From contig JAHEDW010000017.1 in NCBI GenBank assembly GCA_024641025.1, positions 1-42,297 on the forward strand: a stretch of DNA of 42,297 nucleotides, in the 5' to 3' direction. This DNA comes from Gallionella sp. GTDB taxonomy: Bacteria > Pseudomonadota > Gammaproteobacteria > Burkholderiales > Gallionellaceae. Positions 1-8,736 of this stretch are shown piece after piece (the stretch's first letter is position 1; each line of letters begins with the position of its first letter). The notes under the pieces were generated by a model, which saw nothing but the letters and a program-made list of their open reading frames with translations, was not told the origin of the DNA and searched no databases. Both the position numbers and the translations under genes were made by a program.

Positions 1-548
1 TCATTGTCGGCAATACTGTTCTGTATGGCGCTACTTCTGGCGAATGTTATTTCAGCGGTGTCGCAGGTGAGCGTTTCGCGGTGCGCAATTCGGGTGCTAC
101 TGCAGTCGTCGAGGGATTGGGTGATCATGGTTGCGAATACATGACTGGCGGCATGGTAGTGGTATTGGGACAGACCGGGCGGAATTTTGCAGCCGGCATG
201 TCCGGCGGTGTCGCATATGTACTGGACGAAGACGGTGGCTTTGAAAATCGCTGCAATCTGGCCATGGTTGCACTGGAGCCGGTTCCTGCTGAGGTCGACG
301 CAAGTGAGACGGGCGAAGTGGAAATGCATGGTCGGGTACATTTCAACCATCTCGACAAGGCAGATGAATTCGCCTTGCGCGAGCTGATCGAGAAGCATTT
401 GCGTTATACCAACAGTTCCCGCGCCAAACACATCCTCGATAACTGGTCGGACTACCTTAACAAGTTCACCAAGGTGATGCCAACCGAGTATCGGCGAGCA
501 TTGCAGGAGATGGCGGCGCAACAAGTCAATCAGAAGGAGGCAGCGTAA
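1..548 (+). CDS. gltB: Glutamate synthase large subunit, C-terminal end (partial)
   Basis: This is the 3' end of an open frame that runs in from the left edge; the frame begins at base 3 and about 181 residues are visible. The segment has the glycine-rich repeats of the GltB C-terminal beta-helix domain, with [11 protein letters not shown] and GMSGGVAYV about 35-70 residues into the visible part. GltB is the glutaminase and synthase subunit of NADPH-GOGAT, which makes two glutamates from glutamine and 2-oxoglutarate in the cytoplasm. Its TAA shares one base with the ATG of gltD, so the two are translationally coupled. The internal ATG at base 81 is not the start. Confidence 0.95.
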   Translation, partial: IVGNTVLYGATSGECYFSGVAGERFAVRNSGATAVVEGLGDHGCEYMTGGMVVVLGQTGRNFAAGMSGGVAYVLDEDGGFENRCNLAMVALEPVPAEVDASETGEVEMHGRVHFNHLDKADEFALRELIEKHLRYTNSSRAKHILDNWSDYLNKFTKVMPTEYRRALQEMAAQQVNQKEAA

Positions 549-2002
549 TGGGCAAGCCTACCGGTTTCATAGAGTTCATGCGCATCAACGAAGCCAGCCT
601 TCCTGTGGCCGATAGACGCAAGAACTACCGAGAGTTCGTGCTGCATCTGAACGACGAGCAGGCAAAAATTCAGGGAGCTCGTTGCATGGATTGTGGCATC
701 CCGTTCTGCACCAGCGGTTGCCCGATCAACAATATCATCCCGGACTGGAACGACTTGGTGTATCGCGGAAACTGGCGTGAAGCGCTGGATGTCTTGCATT
801 CAACCAACAACTTCCCGGAGTTTACCGGGCGTATCTGCCCTGCGCCTTGCGAGGCAGCCTGTACCCTGAATATCAACAACAATGCAGTAGGCATCAAGTC
901 CATCGAGCATGCGATCATTGACAAGGGCGGCGAGAACGGCTGGGTCGTGCCTCAGCCACCAGAGAAGAGGACCGGAAAGAAAGTTGCCATTGTCGGCTCA
1001 GGCCCAGCAGGTTTGGCAGCAGCACAGCAACTAGCGCGTGTCGGTCACAGCGTGACGGTGTTCGAGAAGAACAGCCGAATCGGCGGATTGTTGCGTTACG
1101 GCATTCCTGACTTCAAGCTCGACAAGCGCCTTATCGATTGGCGTATGGCTCAGATGCAAGCTGAAGGCGTGACATTTCAAACTTCCGTGTTCATCGGCAA
1201 GGAAGCACCTGGCAAGAACACGGCCAACGATGCCAAAAAGACTATCAGTCCTGATGAATTGCTGAAAAAATTCGATGCAGTAATCCTGTCTGGCGGATCT
1301 GAAACTCCCCGCGATCTGCCGATACCAGGCCGTGAATTGAAGGGTGTGCATTTTGCGCTTGAATTCCTGATCCCACAGAACAAGGAGGTGGCGGGGGACG
1401 GCAAGAACCCAATCAGCGCGAAAGGCAAGCATGTGGTGGTGATTGGCGGCGGCGATACCGGCTCTGATTGTGTAGGTACTTCGAATCGGCATGGCGCTTT
1501 GTCAGTCACCCAGTTCGAAGTGATGCCTCGGCCACCTGAAAGGGAAAACAGATCTTTGGTATGGCCAAACTGGCCCATCAAGCTGCGAACTTCCAGTTCA
1601 CATGAGGAAGGTGCACAAAGAGAGTGGTCGATCGTCACCAAGGAATTCATCGGCAACAACGGCAAGCTTGAGAAGCTGCGTGCCGTTCGGGTCGAATGGA
1701 AAGACGGCAAAATGAGCGAAATCGCTGGAAGCGAATTTGAGATCAAGGCCGATCTGGTTTTGCTGGCAATGGGTTTCGTCAGCCCTGAGCAGAAGGTGCT
1801 GGATGCCTTCGGTGTGGAAAAGGACGCTCGCGGCAACATCAAAGCCGATACGGATAGTTACCTCAGCAGTAAAGCGAAAGTATTCGCTGCGGGTGACATG
1901 CGGCGTGGACAATCGCTGGTAGTGTGGGCGATACGTGAAGGGCGCCAGTGCGCTCGTTCTGTCGACGAGTTTTTAATGGGATCATCGGTATTACCTCGCT
2001 AA
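548..2002 (+). CDS. gltD: Glutamate synthase small subunit
   Basis: At 484 residues this is a full-length GltD. The N-terminal region has the cysteine motifs that bind the 4Fe-4S clusters ([14 protein letters not shown] near residues 46-59 and CPAPCEAAC near 97-105). An FAD-binding Rossmann motif ([14 protein letters not shown]) lies near residue 147, and an NADPH-binding motif ([13 protein letters not shown]) near residue 297. It passes electrons from NADPH to the GltB subunit. The start ATG overlaps the gltB stop by one base and has AGGAGG just upstream. A hemE gene follows after 19 bp and may be co-transcribed. Confidence 0.96.
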   Translation: MGKPTGFIEFMRINEASLPVADRRKNYREFVLHLNDEQAKIQGARCMDCGIPFCTSGCPINNIIPDWNDLVYRGNWREALDVLHSTNNFPEFTGRICPAPCEAACTLNINNNAVGIKSIEHAIIDKGGENGWVVPQPPEKRTGKKVAIVGSGPAGLAAAQQLARVGHSVTVFEKNSRIGGLLRYGIPDFKLDKRLIDWRMAQMQAEGVTFQTSVFIGKEAPGKNTANDAKKTISPDELLKKFDAVILSGGSETPRDLPIPGRELKGVHFALEFLIPQNKEVAGDGKNPISAKGKHVVVIGGGDTGSDCVGTSNRHGALSVTQFEVMPRPPERENRSLVWPNWPIKLRTSSSHEEGAQREWSIVTKEFIGNNGKLEKLRAVRVEWKDGKMSEIAGSEFEIKADLVLLAMGFVSPEQKVLDAFGVEKDARGNIKADTDSYLSSKAKVFAAGDMRRGQSLVVWAIREGRQCARSVDEFLMGSSVLPR

Positions 2003-2021
2003 ATCAACCTTGGAATAGAAA

Positions 2022-3086
2022 ATGAACTTCAAACTGAAAAATGATACTTTCTTGCGTGCACTAATGCGTCAGCCAACCGAATACACACCACTTTGGATGA
2101 TGCGACAGGCCGGCCGTTACCTTCCTGAATATCGAGAGACACGCAAACGTGCCGGCAGCTTTCTCGGTCTGTGCAAAAGCCCAGACTATGCCACGGAAGT
2201 AACTTTACAGCCGCTAGACCGCTTTCCTCTGGATGCGGCAATCCTATTTTCTGACATCCTTACTGTGCCAGATGCGATGGGGTTGGGCTTGTATTTTTCC
2301 GAAGGCGAAGGCCCCAAGTTCGAACGTCCGTTGAATGACGAAGCAGCCATCAAGGCATTGCGCGTTCCGGATGTGGCAAAAGACCTGCGCTATGTTACCG
2401 ATGCAGTTACTCAGATTCGTAAGGCGCTGGACGGCCGTGTACCATTGATCGGATTTTCGGGCAGTCCTTTTACGCTTTCTTGCTACATGGTGGAAGGTGG
2501 CGGCAGTGACGATTATGCCAAGGTCAAGACGCTGATGTATAACGCGCCAAAGCTGATGCATCATGTCCTTGATGTGACCGCGCAGGCAGTGACCACTTAT
2601 CTGAATGCTCAGATAGAGGCTGGTGCACAGGCTGTGATGATTTTCGACTCATGGGGCGGCGTGCTGTCACATGCCGCATTTCACGAGTTTTCGCTTGCTT
2701 ATACAAAGCGCATCGTTGACGGATTGATCAAGGAGAAGGATGGGGTTCGCATCCCTTCCATCGTATTTACCAAAGGCGGCGGCTTGTGGATTGAGAGCAT
2801 CGCCGATACCGGTTGTGATGCGGTAGGTTTGGACTGGACCATGGATATTGGCATTGCCCGCCAAAAGGTTGGCAACAGGGTGGCGCTGCAAGGCAACATG
2901 GATCCTGCCGTACTATTTGCTTCGCCCGATGCGATTCGTGCCGAGGTCGAGCGCATTCTTGGAAGTTATGGATATGGCAGTGGCCATGTGTTCAATCTGG
3001 GTCACGGCATTTCGCAACACTCGAATCCTGAGCATGCGGCTGCGCTGGTTGCTGCAGTGCACGAATTAAGCCGTAAATTTCACTAG
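2022..3086 (+). CDS. hemE: Uroporphyrinogen decarboxylase
   Basis: At 354 residues this matches the usual HemE length. The N-terminal signature is present ([16 protein letters not shown] near residues 24-39), as is [13 protein letters not shown] near residue 147. The enzyme removes four carboxyl groups from uroporphyrinogen III to give coproporphyrinogen III in cytosolic heme synthesis. It sits 19 bp after gltD and is followed by a terminator before priA. The start has only a weak ribosome-binding site (GGAATAG). A second heme-pathway gene, hemG, lies about 7 kb downstream inside the cytochrome region. Confidence 0.96.
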   Translation: MNFKLKNDTFLRALMRQPTEYTPLWMMRQAGRYLPEYRETRKRAGSFLGLCKSPDYATEVTLQPLDRFPLDAAILFSDILTVPDAMGLGLYFSEGEGPKFERPLNDEAAIKALRVPDVAKDLRYVTDAVTQIRKALDGRVPLIGFSGSPFTLSCYMVEGGGSDDYAKVKTLMYNAPKLMHHVLDVTAQAVTTYLNAQIEAGAQAVMIFDSWGGVLSHAAFHEFSLAYTKRIVDGLIKEKDGVRIPSIVFTKGGGLWIESIADTGCDAVGLDWTMDIGIARQKVGNRVALQGNMDPAVLFASPDAIRAEVERILGSYGYGSGHVFNLGHGISQHSNPEHAAALVAAVHELSRKFH

Positions 3087-3112
3087 AAACTTGCATTAAT
3101 TCTTATGAAGCG

Positions 3113-3139
3113 ACTTGCCATCTGTCTAAGGTGGCAAGT
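3113..3139 (+). repeat. 8-bp inverted repeat downstream of hemE
   Basis: ACTTGCCA at 3113-3120 is perfectly repeated in inverse at 3132-3139, with an 11-nt loop. No T-run follows, so it is not a standard terminator. It lies 27 bp after the hemE stop and may protect the mRNA 3' end or act together with the terminator at 3184-3212. Confidence 0.5.
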
Positions 3140-3183
3140 TACGCCAGCCAAACCTGGTTGTACGAATGCTGCCATCTCTAATC

Positions 3184-3212
3184 AAAAGCCGCGGGTTGTT
3201 CCTGCGGCTTTT
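3184..3212 (+). terminator. Rho-independent terminator between hemE and priA
   Basis: A 12-bp stem (AAAAGCCGCGGG pairing with CCTGCGGCTTTT, with one G:U) closes a 5-nt TTGTT loop and ends in a T tract. It has an A tract on the other side, so it could work in both directions. It separates gltBD-hemE from priA, which starts 41 bp later, so priA probably has its own promoter or depends on read-through. Confidence 0.85.
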
Positions 3213-3253
3213 GCATTTCTGAGACAATCACTGCATTCGTCTGCAGAGAAATC

Positions 3254-5491
3254 ATGCCTATAGTTCGCGTTGCCCTTGATGTGCCGCTGTCCACCTTGTT
3301 TGATTACATGGTGAAGGAAGGTGTTGATGTGGCTTTAGGTCAGCGGGTAATTGTCCCTTTCGGTCGCAGGCAGCTGGTCGGATTGGTGATGGAGACTGGG
3401 GTTGATTCTGATTTGCCGCCAGAGCGCACCAAAACAGTTTCACAGGTTTTGCAGGACAGCATGCCACTGTCAGCAGAGTTGCTTTATTTGATGCGATTTT
3501 GTAGCGATTATTATCGCTATCCCCTCGGACAGACAGCGATATCAACTTTACCCGGGCGCTTGCGCTCACTCAAGCCGGTTCTCAGCAAACCGCTTCTGAA
3601 TTATTACCTGAGTGCCAGTGGCTCAGCGATAGATTTGCACAATTTTTCGAAGCGCAAAGTGGTGCAGCGGCGAATATTGGCAAAGTTGAAGGATCACCCA
3701 TGTAATATCGCACAACTGAAAACGCTGTCCACGACAGCAGCTTCGCAGTTGAAGGACCTGATAGCAGAAGGGTTGGTCGAGTATAGTTCCTCAAACCCAT
3801 CCAGGCCCCATCCTGTTGGAATGGCAGAGGAGAAGGCTGAAAGGGTTGTCGCACACACATTTGCCAACGCACATAGACTGACAAACGAACAGCTGCAGGC
3901 CGTGGATGCGGTTGAACATGTTCAAGGATATGCCTGCTTTCTGTTGCACGGGATTACCGGTAGCGGCAAAACTGAGGTGTATATGCATATGATCAATCAT
4001 ATGCTGAAGAAGGGCGGCCAGGTGTTGTTGCTGGTGCCGGAGATCAATCTCACGCCGCAACTTGAAAATTATTTCCTCGACCGATTTCCGGATGTAGCGT
4101 TAATTAGTTTGCACAGTGGTCTTTCCGAGGGAGAGCGCTTGCATAATTGGCAACTGGCGCAATCTGGAATCGCACAGATCGTACTTGGTACGAGGCTTTC
4201 CGTATTCGCGGAGTTGCCCAAACTGATGTTGATAATCGTTGACGAAGAAAACGACAGCTCGTTCAAGCAACAAGACGGCTTACGATATTCGGCGCGAGAT
4301 GTGGCAATCATTCGTGCTAGTCAGCGCGGCATTCCTGTCGTCCTTGGTTCAGCCACACCTTCGCTTGAGAGTTACTACAACGCTCAAATCGGACGATATC
4401 AGATGCTCAAGCTGACAGGTCGCGCACAAGCAAAAGCGCGTCTTCCTGCGACAAGCTGTGTCAATATAAATCAAACCGTGATGCACCATGGCATTAGCGA
4501 GAATCTTTTGCGCGAGGTCAGTCAGCGCCTAGCACGCAAGGAACAAAGTCTGATATTCATCAATCGACGAGGATATGCCCCAGTTCTGATGTGCACCAGT
4601 TGCGGCTGGTTGTCCGGATGCAAACATTGTGCAGGAAATATGGTCTTGCACCTGAAAGAGCAACGGTTGCGTTGTCATCATTGTGGTTATCAAATTCGTG
4701 TGCCGAATATCTGTCCGAGTTGCGGGAATGCGGATCTACATCCAGTTGGCAGCGGAACCCAGCGTGTAGAGAGTGTATTACAGGAGCGCTTTCCAGATGC
4801 ACGCATCCTGAGGGTTGACCGGGATAGTACCCGCAACAAGCGCTCATGGCAGAATATGCGCGCAATGATTCAAGCGAATGAAGTAGACATCCTGGTAGGA
4901 ACGCAGATGCTCGCAAAGGGTCATGATTTCCCCGCGCTGACCTTGGTAGGAGTGCTTAATCCGGACACTGCACTATACAGCAGCGATTTCCGGGCAGCAG
5001 AAAGGCTTTTCGCTCAATTGGTTCAAGTGGCGGGACGTGCCGGACGTGCCGACAAGCCAGGCGAAGTACTTATCCAGACCGCCTTCCCCGATCACCCCCT
5101 GTTCCGTGCATTGCATAATTACGATTTTGAAGGTTGGGCAGCTTCGCAACTGTTAGAGCGGGAAATGGCCGGTTTCCCGCCGTTCGTGTTTCAAACTTTG
5201 CTACGAGCCGAGGGCAAGCAGGAGGCCGAAGTGTTCCGTTATCTGAATGACGCTCGCACGGCAGCAGTTGAATTGAGCAAATCCATGGAATATCAAGAGA
5301 CAATGGAGGTACTTGGCGTAATACCCGCCGCGATGCCACGTCGCGCAAACCACTTTCGTGCGCAGTTGCTGATACAGGCAAAAACCCGCAAAGCCATGCA
5401 GCAGTTCCTGAAAGCCTGGCAAATTGCTTTGGATAATTGCCCGACTAAAAATCTGCGCTGCTCACTGGACGTAGACCCGCTGGAGTTTTGA
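3254..5491 (+). CDS. priA: Primosomal protein N' (PriA helicase)
   Basis: At 745 residues this is full length. It has an N-terminal DNA-binding domain, then Walker A (GITGSGKTE near residue 232) and helicase motifs. The zinc-binding cysteines follow (CTSCGWLSGCKHC, then CHHCG and CPSCG, about residues 450-495). The C-terminal helicase part includes GTQMLAKGHDFP near residue 551. PriA restarts stalled replication forks by unwinding and by loading the primosome. One oddity is the Walker B box, which reads DEEN at residues 330-333 (bases 4241-4252) where the family normally has DEEH. The rest of the motif (DSSFKQQDGLRYSARD) is normal, so the protein is probably functional. Confidence 0.95.
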   Translation: MPIVRVALDVPLSTLFDYMVKEGVDVALGQRVIVPFGRRQLVGLVMETGVDSDLPPERTKTVSQVLQDSMPLSAELLYLMRFCSDYYRYPLGQTAISTLPGRLRSLKPVLSKPLLNYYLSASGSAIDLHNFSKRKVVQRRILAKLKDHPCNIAQLKTLSTTAASQLKDLIAEGLVEYSSSNPSRPHPVGMAEEKAERVVAHTFANAHRLTNEQLQAVDAVEHVQGYACFLLHGITGSGKTEVYMHMINHMLKKGGQVLLLVPEINLTPQLENYFLDRFPDVALISLHSGLSEGERLHNWQLAQSGIAQIVLGTRLSVFAELPKLMLIIVDEENDSSFKQQDGLRYSARDVAIIRASQRGIPVVLGSATPSLESYYNAQIGRYQMLKLTGRAQAKARLPATSCVNINQTVMHHGISENLLREVSQRLARKEQSLIFINRRGYAPVLMCTSCGWLSGCKHCAGNMVLHLKEQRLRCHHCGYQIRVPNICPSCGNADLHPVGSGTQRVESVLQERFPDARILRVDRDSTRNKRSWQNMRAMIQANEVDILVGTQMLAKGHDFPALTLVGVLNPDTALYSSDFRAAERLFAQLVQVAGRAGRADKPGEVLIQTAFPDHPLFRALHNYDFEGWAASQLLEREMAGFPPFVFQTLLRAEGKQEAEVFRYLNDARTAAVELSKSMEYQETMEVLGVIPAAMPRRANHFRAQLLIQAKTRKAMQQFLKAWQIALDNCPTKNLRCSLDVDPLEF

Positions 5492-5673
5492 TCTGCAATC
5501 AGAAGTATAGAATACCAAACGAACACTTGTGAGCGTCAGGAACATCGGTTCCAGCGCAAATAAATCGAACCAAACAAGACTCTCAAATAAATGGCAATCG
5601 GTGAACCTGTTCTAAATCATTTCAGGATCACCTCCACAGAAAACAAGCTGCCGATTGGTTGATGTCCCAGGAA

Positions 5674-6018
5674 TTATTGCGACAAAATCCAATCGACCAG
5701 GTTTTTTATTTCTCCCTTGTCGCTGGTGCCAATAATTTCGTGGGTCAGTTCCATGCCTTCCCCCATCTTTACCTTGGGCCCGGTCGTAATGAACTTTGTA
5801 ATGCTATCCTCTGCATCCGCCTTGCCTTTGTATTTGATGGCGACATTCTTGTAGGAGGGCCCTACCTTGGTTTTGTCGACAGCATGACATTTTAAGCATC
5901 CGCTGCTCTTGGCCAGATCCTTTGCGGCATCTGCATCAACGCCTGCAATAGAGGGGGCGGCCATAAAAAAGGTTGTGGAAATTGTCAGCAAAGCACTAGC
6001 TATAATGTGGTTCTTCAT
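5674..6018 (-). CDS. Periplasmic monoheme class I cytochrome c
   Basis: At 114 residues it has a cleavable signal peptide (about residues 1-25, ending SIAG), one heme site (CLKCH near residues 41-45) and a likely Met ligand near MGEGMEL. Its fold looks like cytochrome c5/c551-class small electron carriers. It is the third gene of a minus-strand run, 63 bp after the cytochrome b gene, and has a good ribosome-binding site (AAAGGAAATGAA). It could be the soluble partner that carries electrons to or from the upstream multiheme/cytochrome b pair. That role is inferred from position only. Confidence 0.9.
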   Translation of the reverse strand: MKNHIIASALLTISTTFFMAAPSIAGVDADAAKDLAKSSGCLKCHAVDKTKVGPSYKNVAIKYKGKADAEDSITKFITTGPKVKMGEGMELTHEIIGTSDKGEIKNLVDWILSQ

Positions 6019-6081
6019 TTCATTTCCTTTCTTTGGTTGATATCGATCTTGCTTTATTTAACATGATTCGTATTTACACGC

Positions 6082-6933
6082 TCATCCCACAAAACCTATG
6101 ATAACGAGCACCAGCAACGTCAGGCCAATGGCAATCAAAGTAAGGCCCAATATCTTGGAACCCAGAGTCAATGCTCGCGGGGGAGTATCCACCAGATGCT
6201 TTTTCAGGTCTCCGGATTGAATCAAGCGATTGTATTGAGCAGTATGTTCGCGTTTGAATTCATCCATCGGAACTGACCCTGTGAACATCACCACATCAGG
6301 CGGAGGTAGCTTGTCAGGCCTGAAGTGATTGTTGAAGAAGTGCACTGTAAAGAGGAAAACTGCTGCAAGAAAGGCTTCTTCACCATGCACTATCATGGCA
6401 ACATTAAATGCCCAGCCAGGAAGGAACGACGCGGTCACGTTCGGGAAGGCAAGCATCATCCCAGAGCTTCCGATAATGCCCATACCCCAGAACACTGCCC
6501 AATAGTCGAACTTCTCCCAGTACGTCCATCGGTCGAAAACTGGTCGCGGACCCTTGCCCAGAAACCATTTAAACATCCTGAAAATATCCAGGATATCCTG
6601 CCAGTTTGGAATCAGAGAATCAGGCCCGAAGAACTTGAAGGTTTTCCAGTTGCGAACAATGTTGGTTGTGACGCCAATCAGATGCAAGAAGAATATTCCA
6701 AGCATGATTGCGGCACTGGTTCTATGCACAATTCCAGCAGCTTTAGGCCCCCCGAACATCTGCATGATGAATGGTGCCCAAGTTGTCTCGGAATAAAATA
6801 CCGACATGCCAGTCAAAATCAGAAGCATGACACTTAGTGCGAAACATAAATGTGCGATCCTCCAGATCAATCCGAAACGACGAATTTGCTTGCCATGTTG
6901 TTCTGGCAATTCATCAACGACTCTGTGTGTCAT
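6082..6933 (-). CDS. Cytochrome b subunit, formate dehydrogenase gamma / HydC-like
   Basis: The 283 residues contain four core membrane helices (about 23-44, 70-93, 141-163 and 174-200) plus a C-terminal helix (about 258-282). Histidines in or near the helices (IAHL, IVHRT, IVHGEE, TVHFFNNH) fit a diheme b of the FdnI/HydC type that exchanges electrons with quinones. Its ATG overlaps the stop of the upstream multiheme cytochrome by ATGA, so the two are translationally coupled. In Geobacter-type CbcL proteins these two modules are fused in one chain; here they are separate. The exact subfamily and direction of electron flow are not shown by sequence. Confidence 0.85.
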   Translation of the reverse strand: MTHRVVDELPEQHGKQIRRFGLIWRIAHLCFALSVMLLILTGMSVFYSETTWAPFIMQMFGGPKAAGIVHRTSAAIMLGIFFLHLIGVTTNIVRNWKTFKFFGPDSLIPNWQDILDIFRMFKWFLGKGPRPVFDRWTYWEKFDYWAVFWGMGIIGSSGMMLAFPNVTASFLPGWAFNVAMIVHGEEAFLAAVFLFTVHFFNNHFRPDKLPPPDVVMFTGSVPMDEFKREHTAQYNRLIQSGDLKKHLVDTPPRALTLGSKILGLTLIAIGLTLLVLVIIGFVG

Positions 6934-8105
6934 TTTGATTCCTTTCGTCTCTCTGGATGCACTTTTCTAGCCTTGCGGTCCTGTGCCTCCCGATACCACC
7001 ACAAACCGGTGTGCAACCAGAAAAATATAAACACCCCAGCGAGTAGTGACCACATGAACCTGGAAACGATCCAGACCTGAGGGTAACGCTCAAAACTGCT
7101 CGTGTTCGCATGCGGGCTGAACGTAACGAATCCCTGCGTTGCCTCTTTGTGGCATTTTTGGCAGGTTTTTAAACGATTGTTTGGATGCACTTTCGACTTG
7201 GGATCGCTAGGACTCAGAATGCCATGACTACCATGACAGTCATAACACTTAGCGGTATAACCATAGCCCAACTTATTTACCTGTCCATGATAGGTGTCAC
7301 GGTAAGTATCGAGATTTTCAGTGTGGCAGGTACCACAGTTTTCTGTGATCGATAGCTTGAATGTATTCTTTAAAGTGCTGGTAATGCTATGGCTGGTGTG
7401 ACAATCGGTACAGTCAGCCGCTTTCAGGTTGCGCATTTCCAGGACGTTTTTCCCATGAATAGATTCAGCATATTCTTCGAGTTGGTCGGCATGGCAATTT
7501 TCACCGCAAACCATGGGAATCGTCAGGTGCCAATCAGTCCGCCGGGTGGTGCCTTGAGGAGGAACACTGAAAATATGTGTATTGTGACAGTCGTCACAGG
7601 CCGCATTTACACGTGTTTTGTCATCGGCGTTAGGTCGGGCGTGAAAGGAATTCTTGTAGGTTTCAACATTTCTTACTACTACTCCCAGGCGTGCCTTTTC
7701 ATTAGTCAGATTCTCCTTCTTGGCCGTTTCCCATAATTCCAAATGGCAAGCAACACAATCGGGCTTTGGACCTGGACCAAGCTTGTGAGGAGAAGAAGCA
7801 TCCGTTATCTCCTTGTGACAAGTGACACATTGCATTTCGTTATGGACGCTCTTTACGAACTTCTCTTGACTGATACCATGCGGTTGACCAGATTCTGATT
7901 TGGCGCCTGAGACATGCAGGCTACCGTTGCTCAATTCATGGCATCCCAAGCATGTCGCGTTATCAAGCTTTGAAAGCTGCTGCGCTTTGCCTTGTTGAGT
8001 GGATGCATCCTTGGCGAACGCATCTGTTTGGATCAGAGCAAACAAACCAGCCAAGCAATAAAATGTGATAACTACTAACTTGATGCTGCCAGGAATCCGT
8101 TTCAT
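6930..8105 (-). CDS. Nine-heme membrane-anchored cytochrome c (CbcL N-domain-like)
   Basis: The 391 residues begin with a signal peptide or anchor (about 8-31). Eight CXXCH sites follow, with the cysteines at 52, 93, 117, 170, 232, 257, 287 and 315. A ninth site at 200-205 is CGENCH, a CX3CH motif. A transmembrane helix (about 349-371) comes next and then a basic cytoplasmic tail. The region YHGQVNKLGYGY...CYDCHGSHG...RLKTCQKCH and the helix with GVFIFFWLHTGLWWYRE resemble, from memory, the multiheme part of CbcL-type quinone-linked complexes. It overlaps the cytochrome b gene by 4 bp, so the pair probably forms one inner-membrane complex with hemes facing the periplasm. No porin gene is nearby. 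Confidence 0.88.
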   Translation of the reverse strand: MKRIPGSIKLVVITFYCLAGLFALIQTDAFAKDASTQQGKAQQLSKLDNATCLGCHELSNGSLHVSGAKSESGQPHGISQEKFVKSVHNEMQCVTCHKEITDASSPHKLGPGPKPDCVACHLELWETAKKENLTNEKARLGVVVRNVETYKNSFHARPNADDKTRVNAACDDCHNTHIFSVPPQGTTRRTDWHLTIPMVCGENCHADQLEEYAESIHGKNVLEMRNLKAADCTDCHTSHSITSTLKNTFKLSITENCGTCHTENLDTYRDTYHGQVNKLGYGYTAKCYDCHGSHGILSPSDPKSKVHPNNRLKTCQKCHKEATQGFVTFSPHANTSSFERYPQVWIVSRFMWSLLAGVFIFFWLHTGLWWYREAQDRKARKVHPERRKESK

Positions 8106-8736
8106 TTTTTATTACCCGCTCTATTTGAATGTTAAATTCTTGTGTGAACAGTAATTTCGTTGATTTTACTTCTCGACGTCTCGTGATTTCAATTTGGTTC
8201 TGGATTGATCAGTTAAATATCAATGACGAATCATTGTGTATGTAAAATTCTGGATTATCTTCTTCATCGTATGGCACGCAGCTAATGGTCTAACACCATA
8301 TTGTTTAAGAAAATCGGTCTTTAAGTTGTAAATAGAAAATTATTGAGCGCTTGTCGACATGTTTCGACGGATATTAGTGAGCGGGTGCGCAATCCTTCCC
8401 AATCTGCATGTGATATCTTAATTTCTGAAGGAAAATTAATTGCTCTCATGTCGCTGGCCATGAATTGGTGTTTGGTCTGGATTGCTCAAATAATTATTTG
8501 GTTTGCGGATCATGCGGTGAAACCAAATTTCAATATTCTTTACTAATAGCAGGTGACAGGATGAAACCAGTTGTCACCTAATAAACACTTCAAACTTTAG
8601 CTCTCATACTAGGACTTTTAAATTCAGGATTCGATACCTCTTAAGTGCTATTAGCATATAGCCCTTAAAGACACTATATCTTAGCCACCTTCGCTAATCC
8701 TGTAAGAGTGCTAATGGATTATTAAGTAGAACCTGT
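8106..8736. other. 631-bp AT-rich intergenic region with hairpins
   Basis: No convincing gene is seen. The region lies upstream of the nine-heme cytochrome (8105) and downstream of the tetraheme gene, so it should hold the promoter of the former. Three inverted repeats are visible. CAATGA-N4-TCATTG lies at 8221-8236. ATTTGGTTT and its inverse, with a 15-nt loop, lie at 8496-8528. AGGTGACA and its inverse, with a 13-nt loop, lie at 8551-8579. A 67-codon plus-strand frame (8343-8546, TTG start) has no recognisable content. The length and AT-richness leave room for a small RNA, but nothing proves one. Confidence 0.5.

Noticed and set aside
1177-1842. 221-codon minus-strand frame inside gltD
   Set aside because: Shadow of gltD, with no own ribosome-binding site or domain.
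5539-5552. GGAAC-N4-GTTCC repeat downstream of priA
   Set aside because: Only a 5-bp stem without a T-run; likely chance.
6325-6837. 170-codon plus-strand frame antisense to cytochrome b
   Set aside because: Shadow of a membrane protein gene with clear helices and translational coupling.
8204-8222. TTGAT and ATCAA half-sites upstream of the nine-heme cytochrome
   Set aside because: The halves are separated by 9 bp instead of 4, so this is not an FNR box.
8343-8546. 67-codon plus-strand frame in the cytochrome gap
   Set aside because: TTG start, no ribosome-binding site of note and no recognisable composition or motif.
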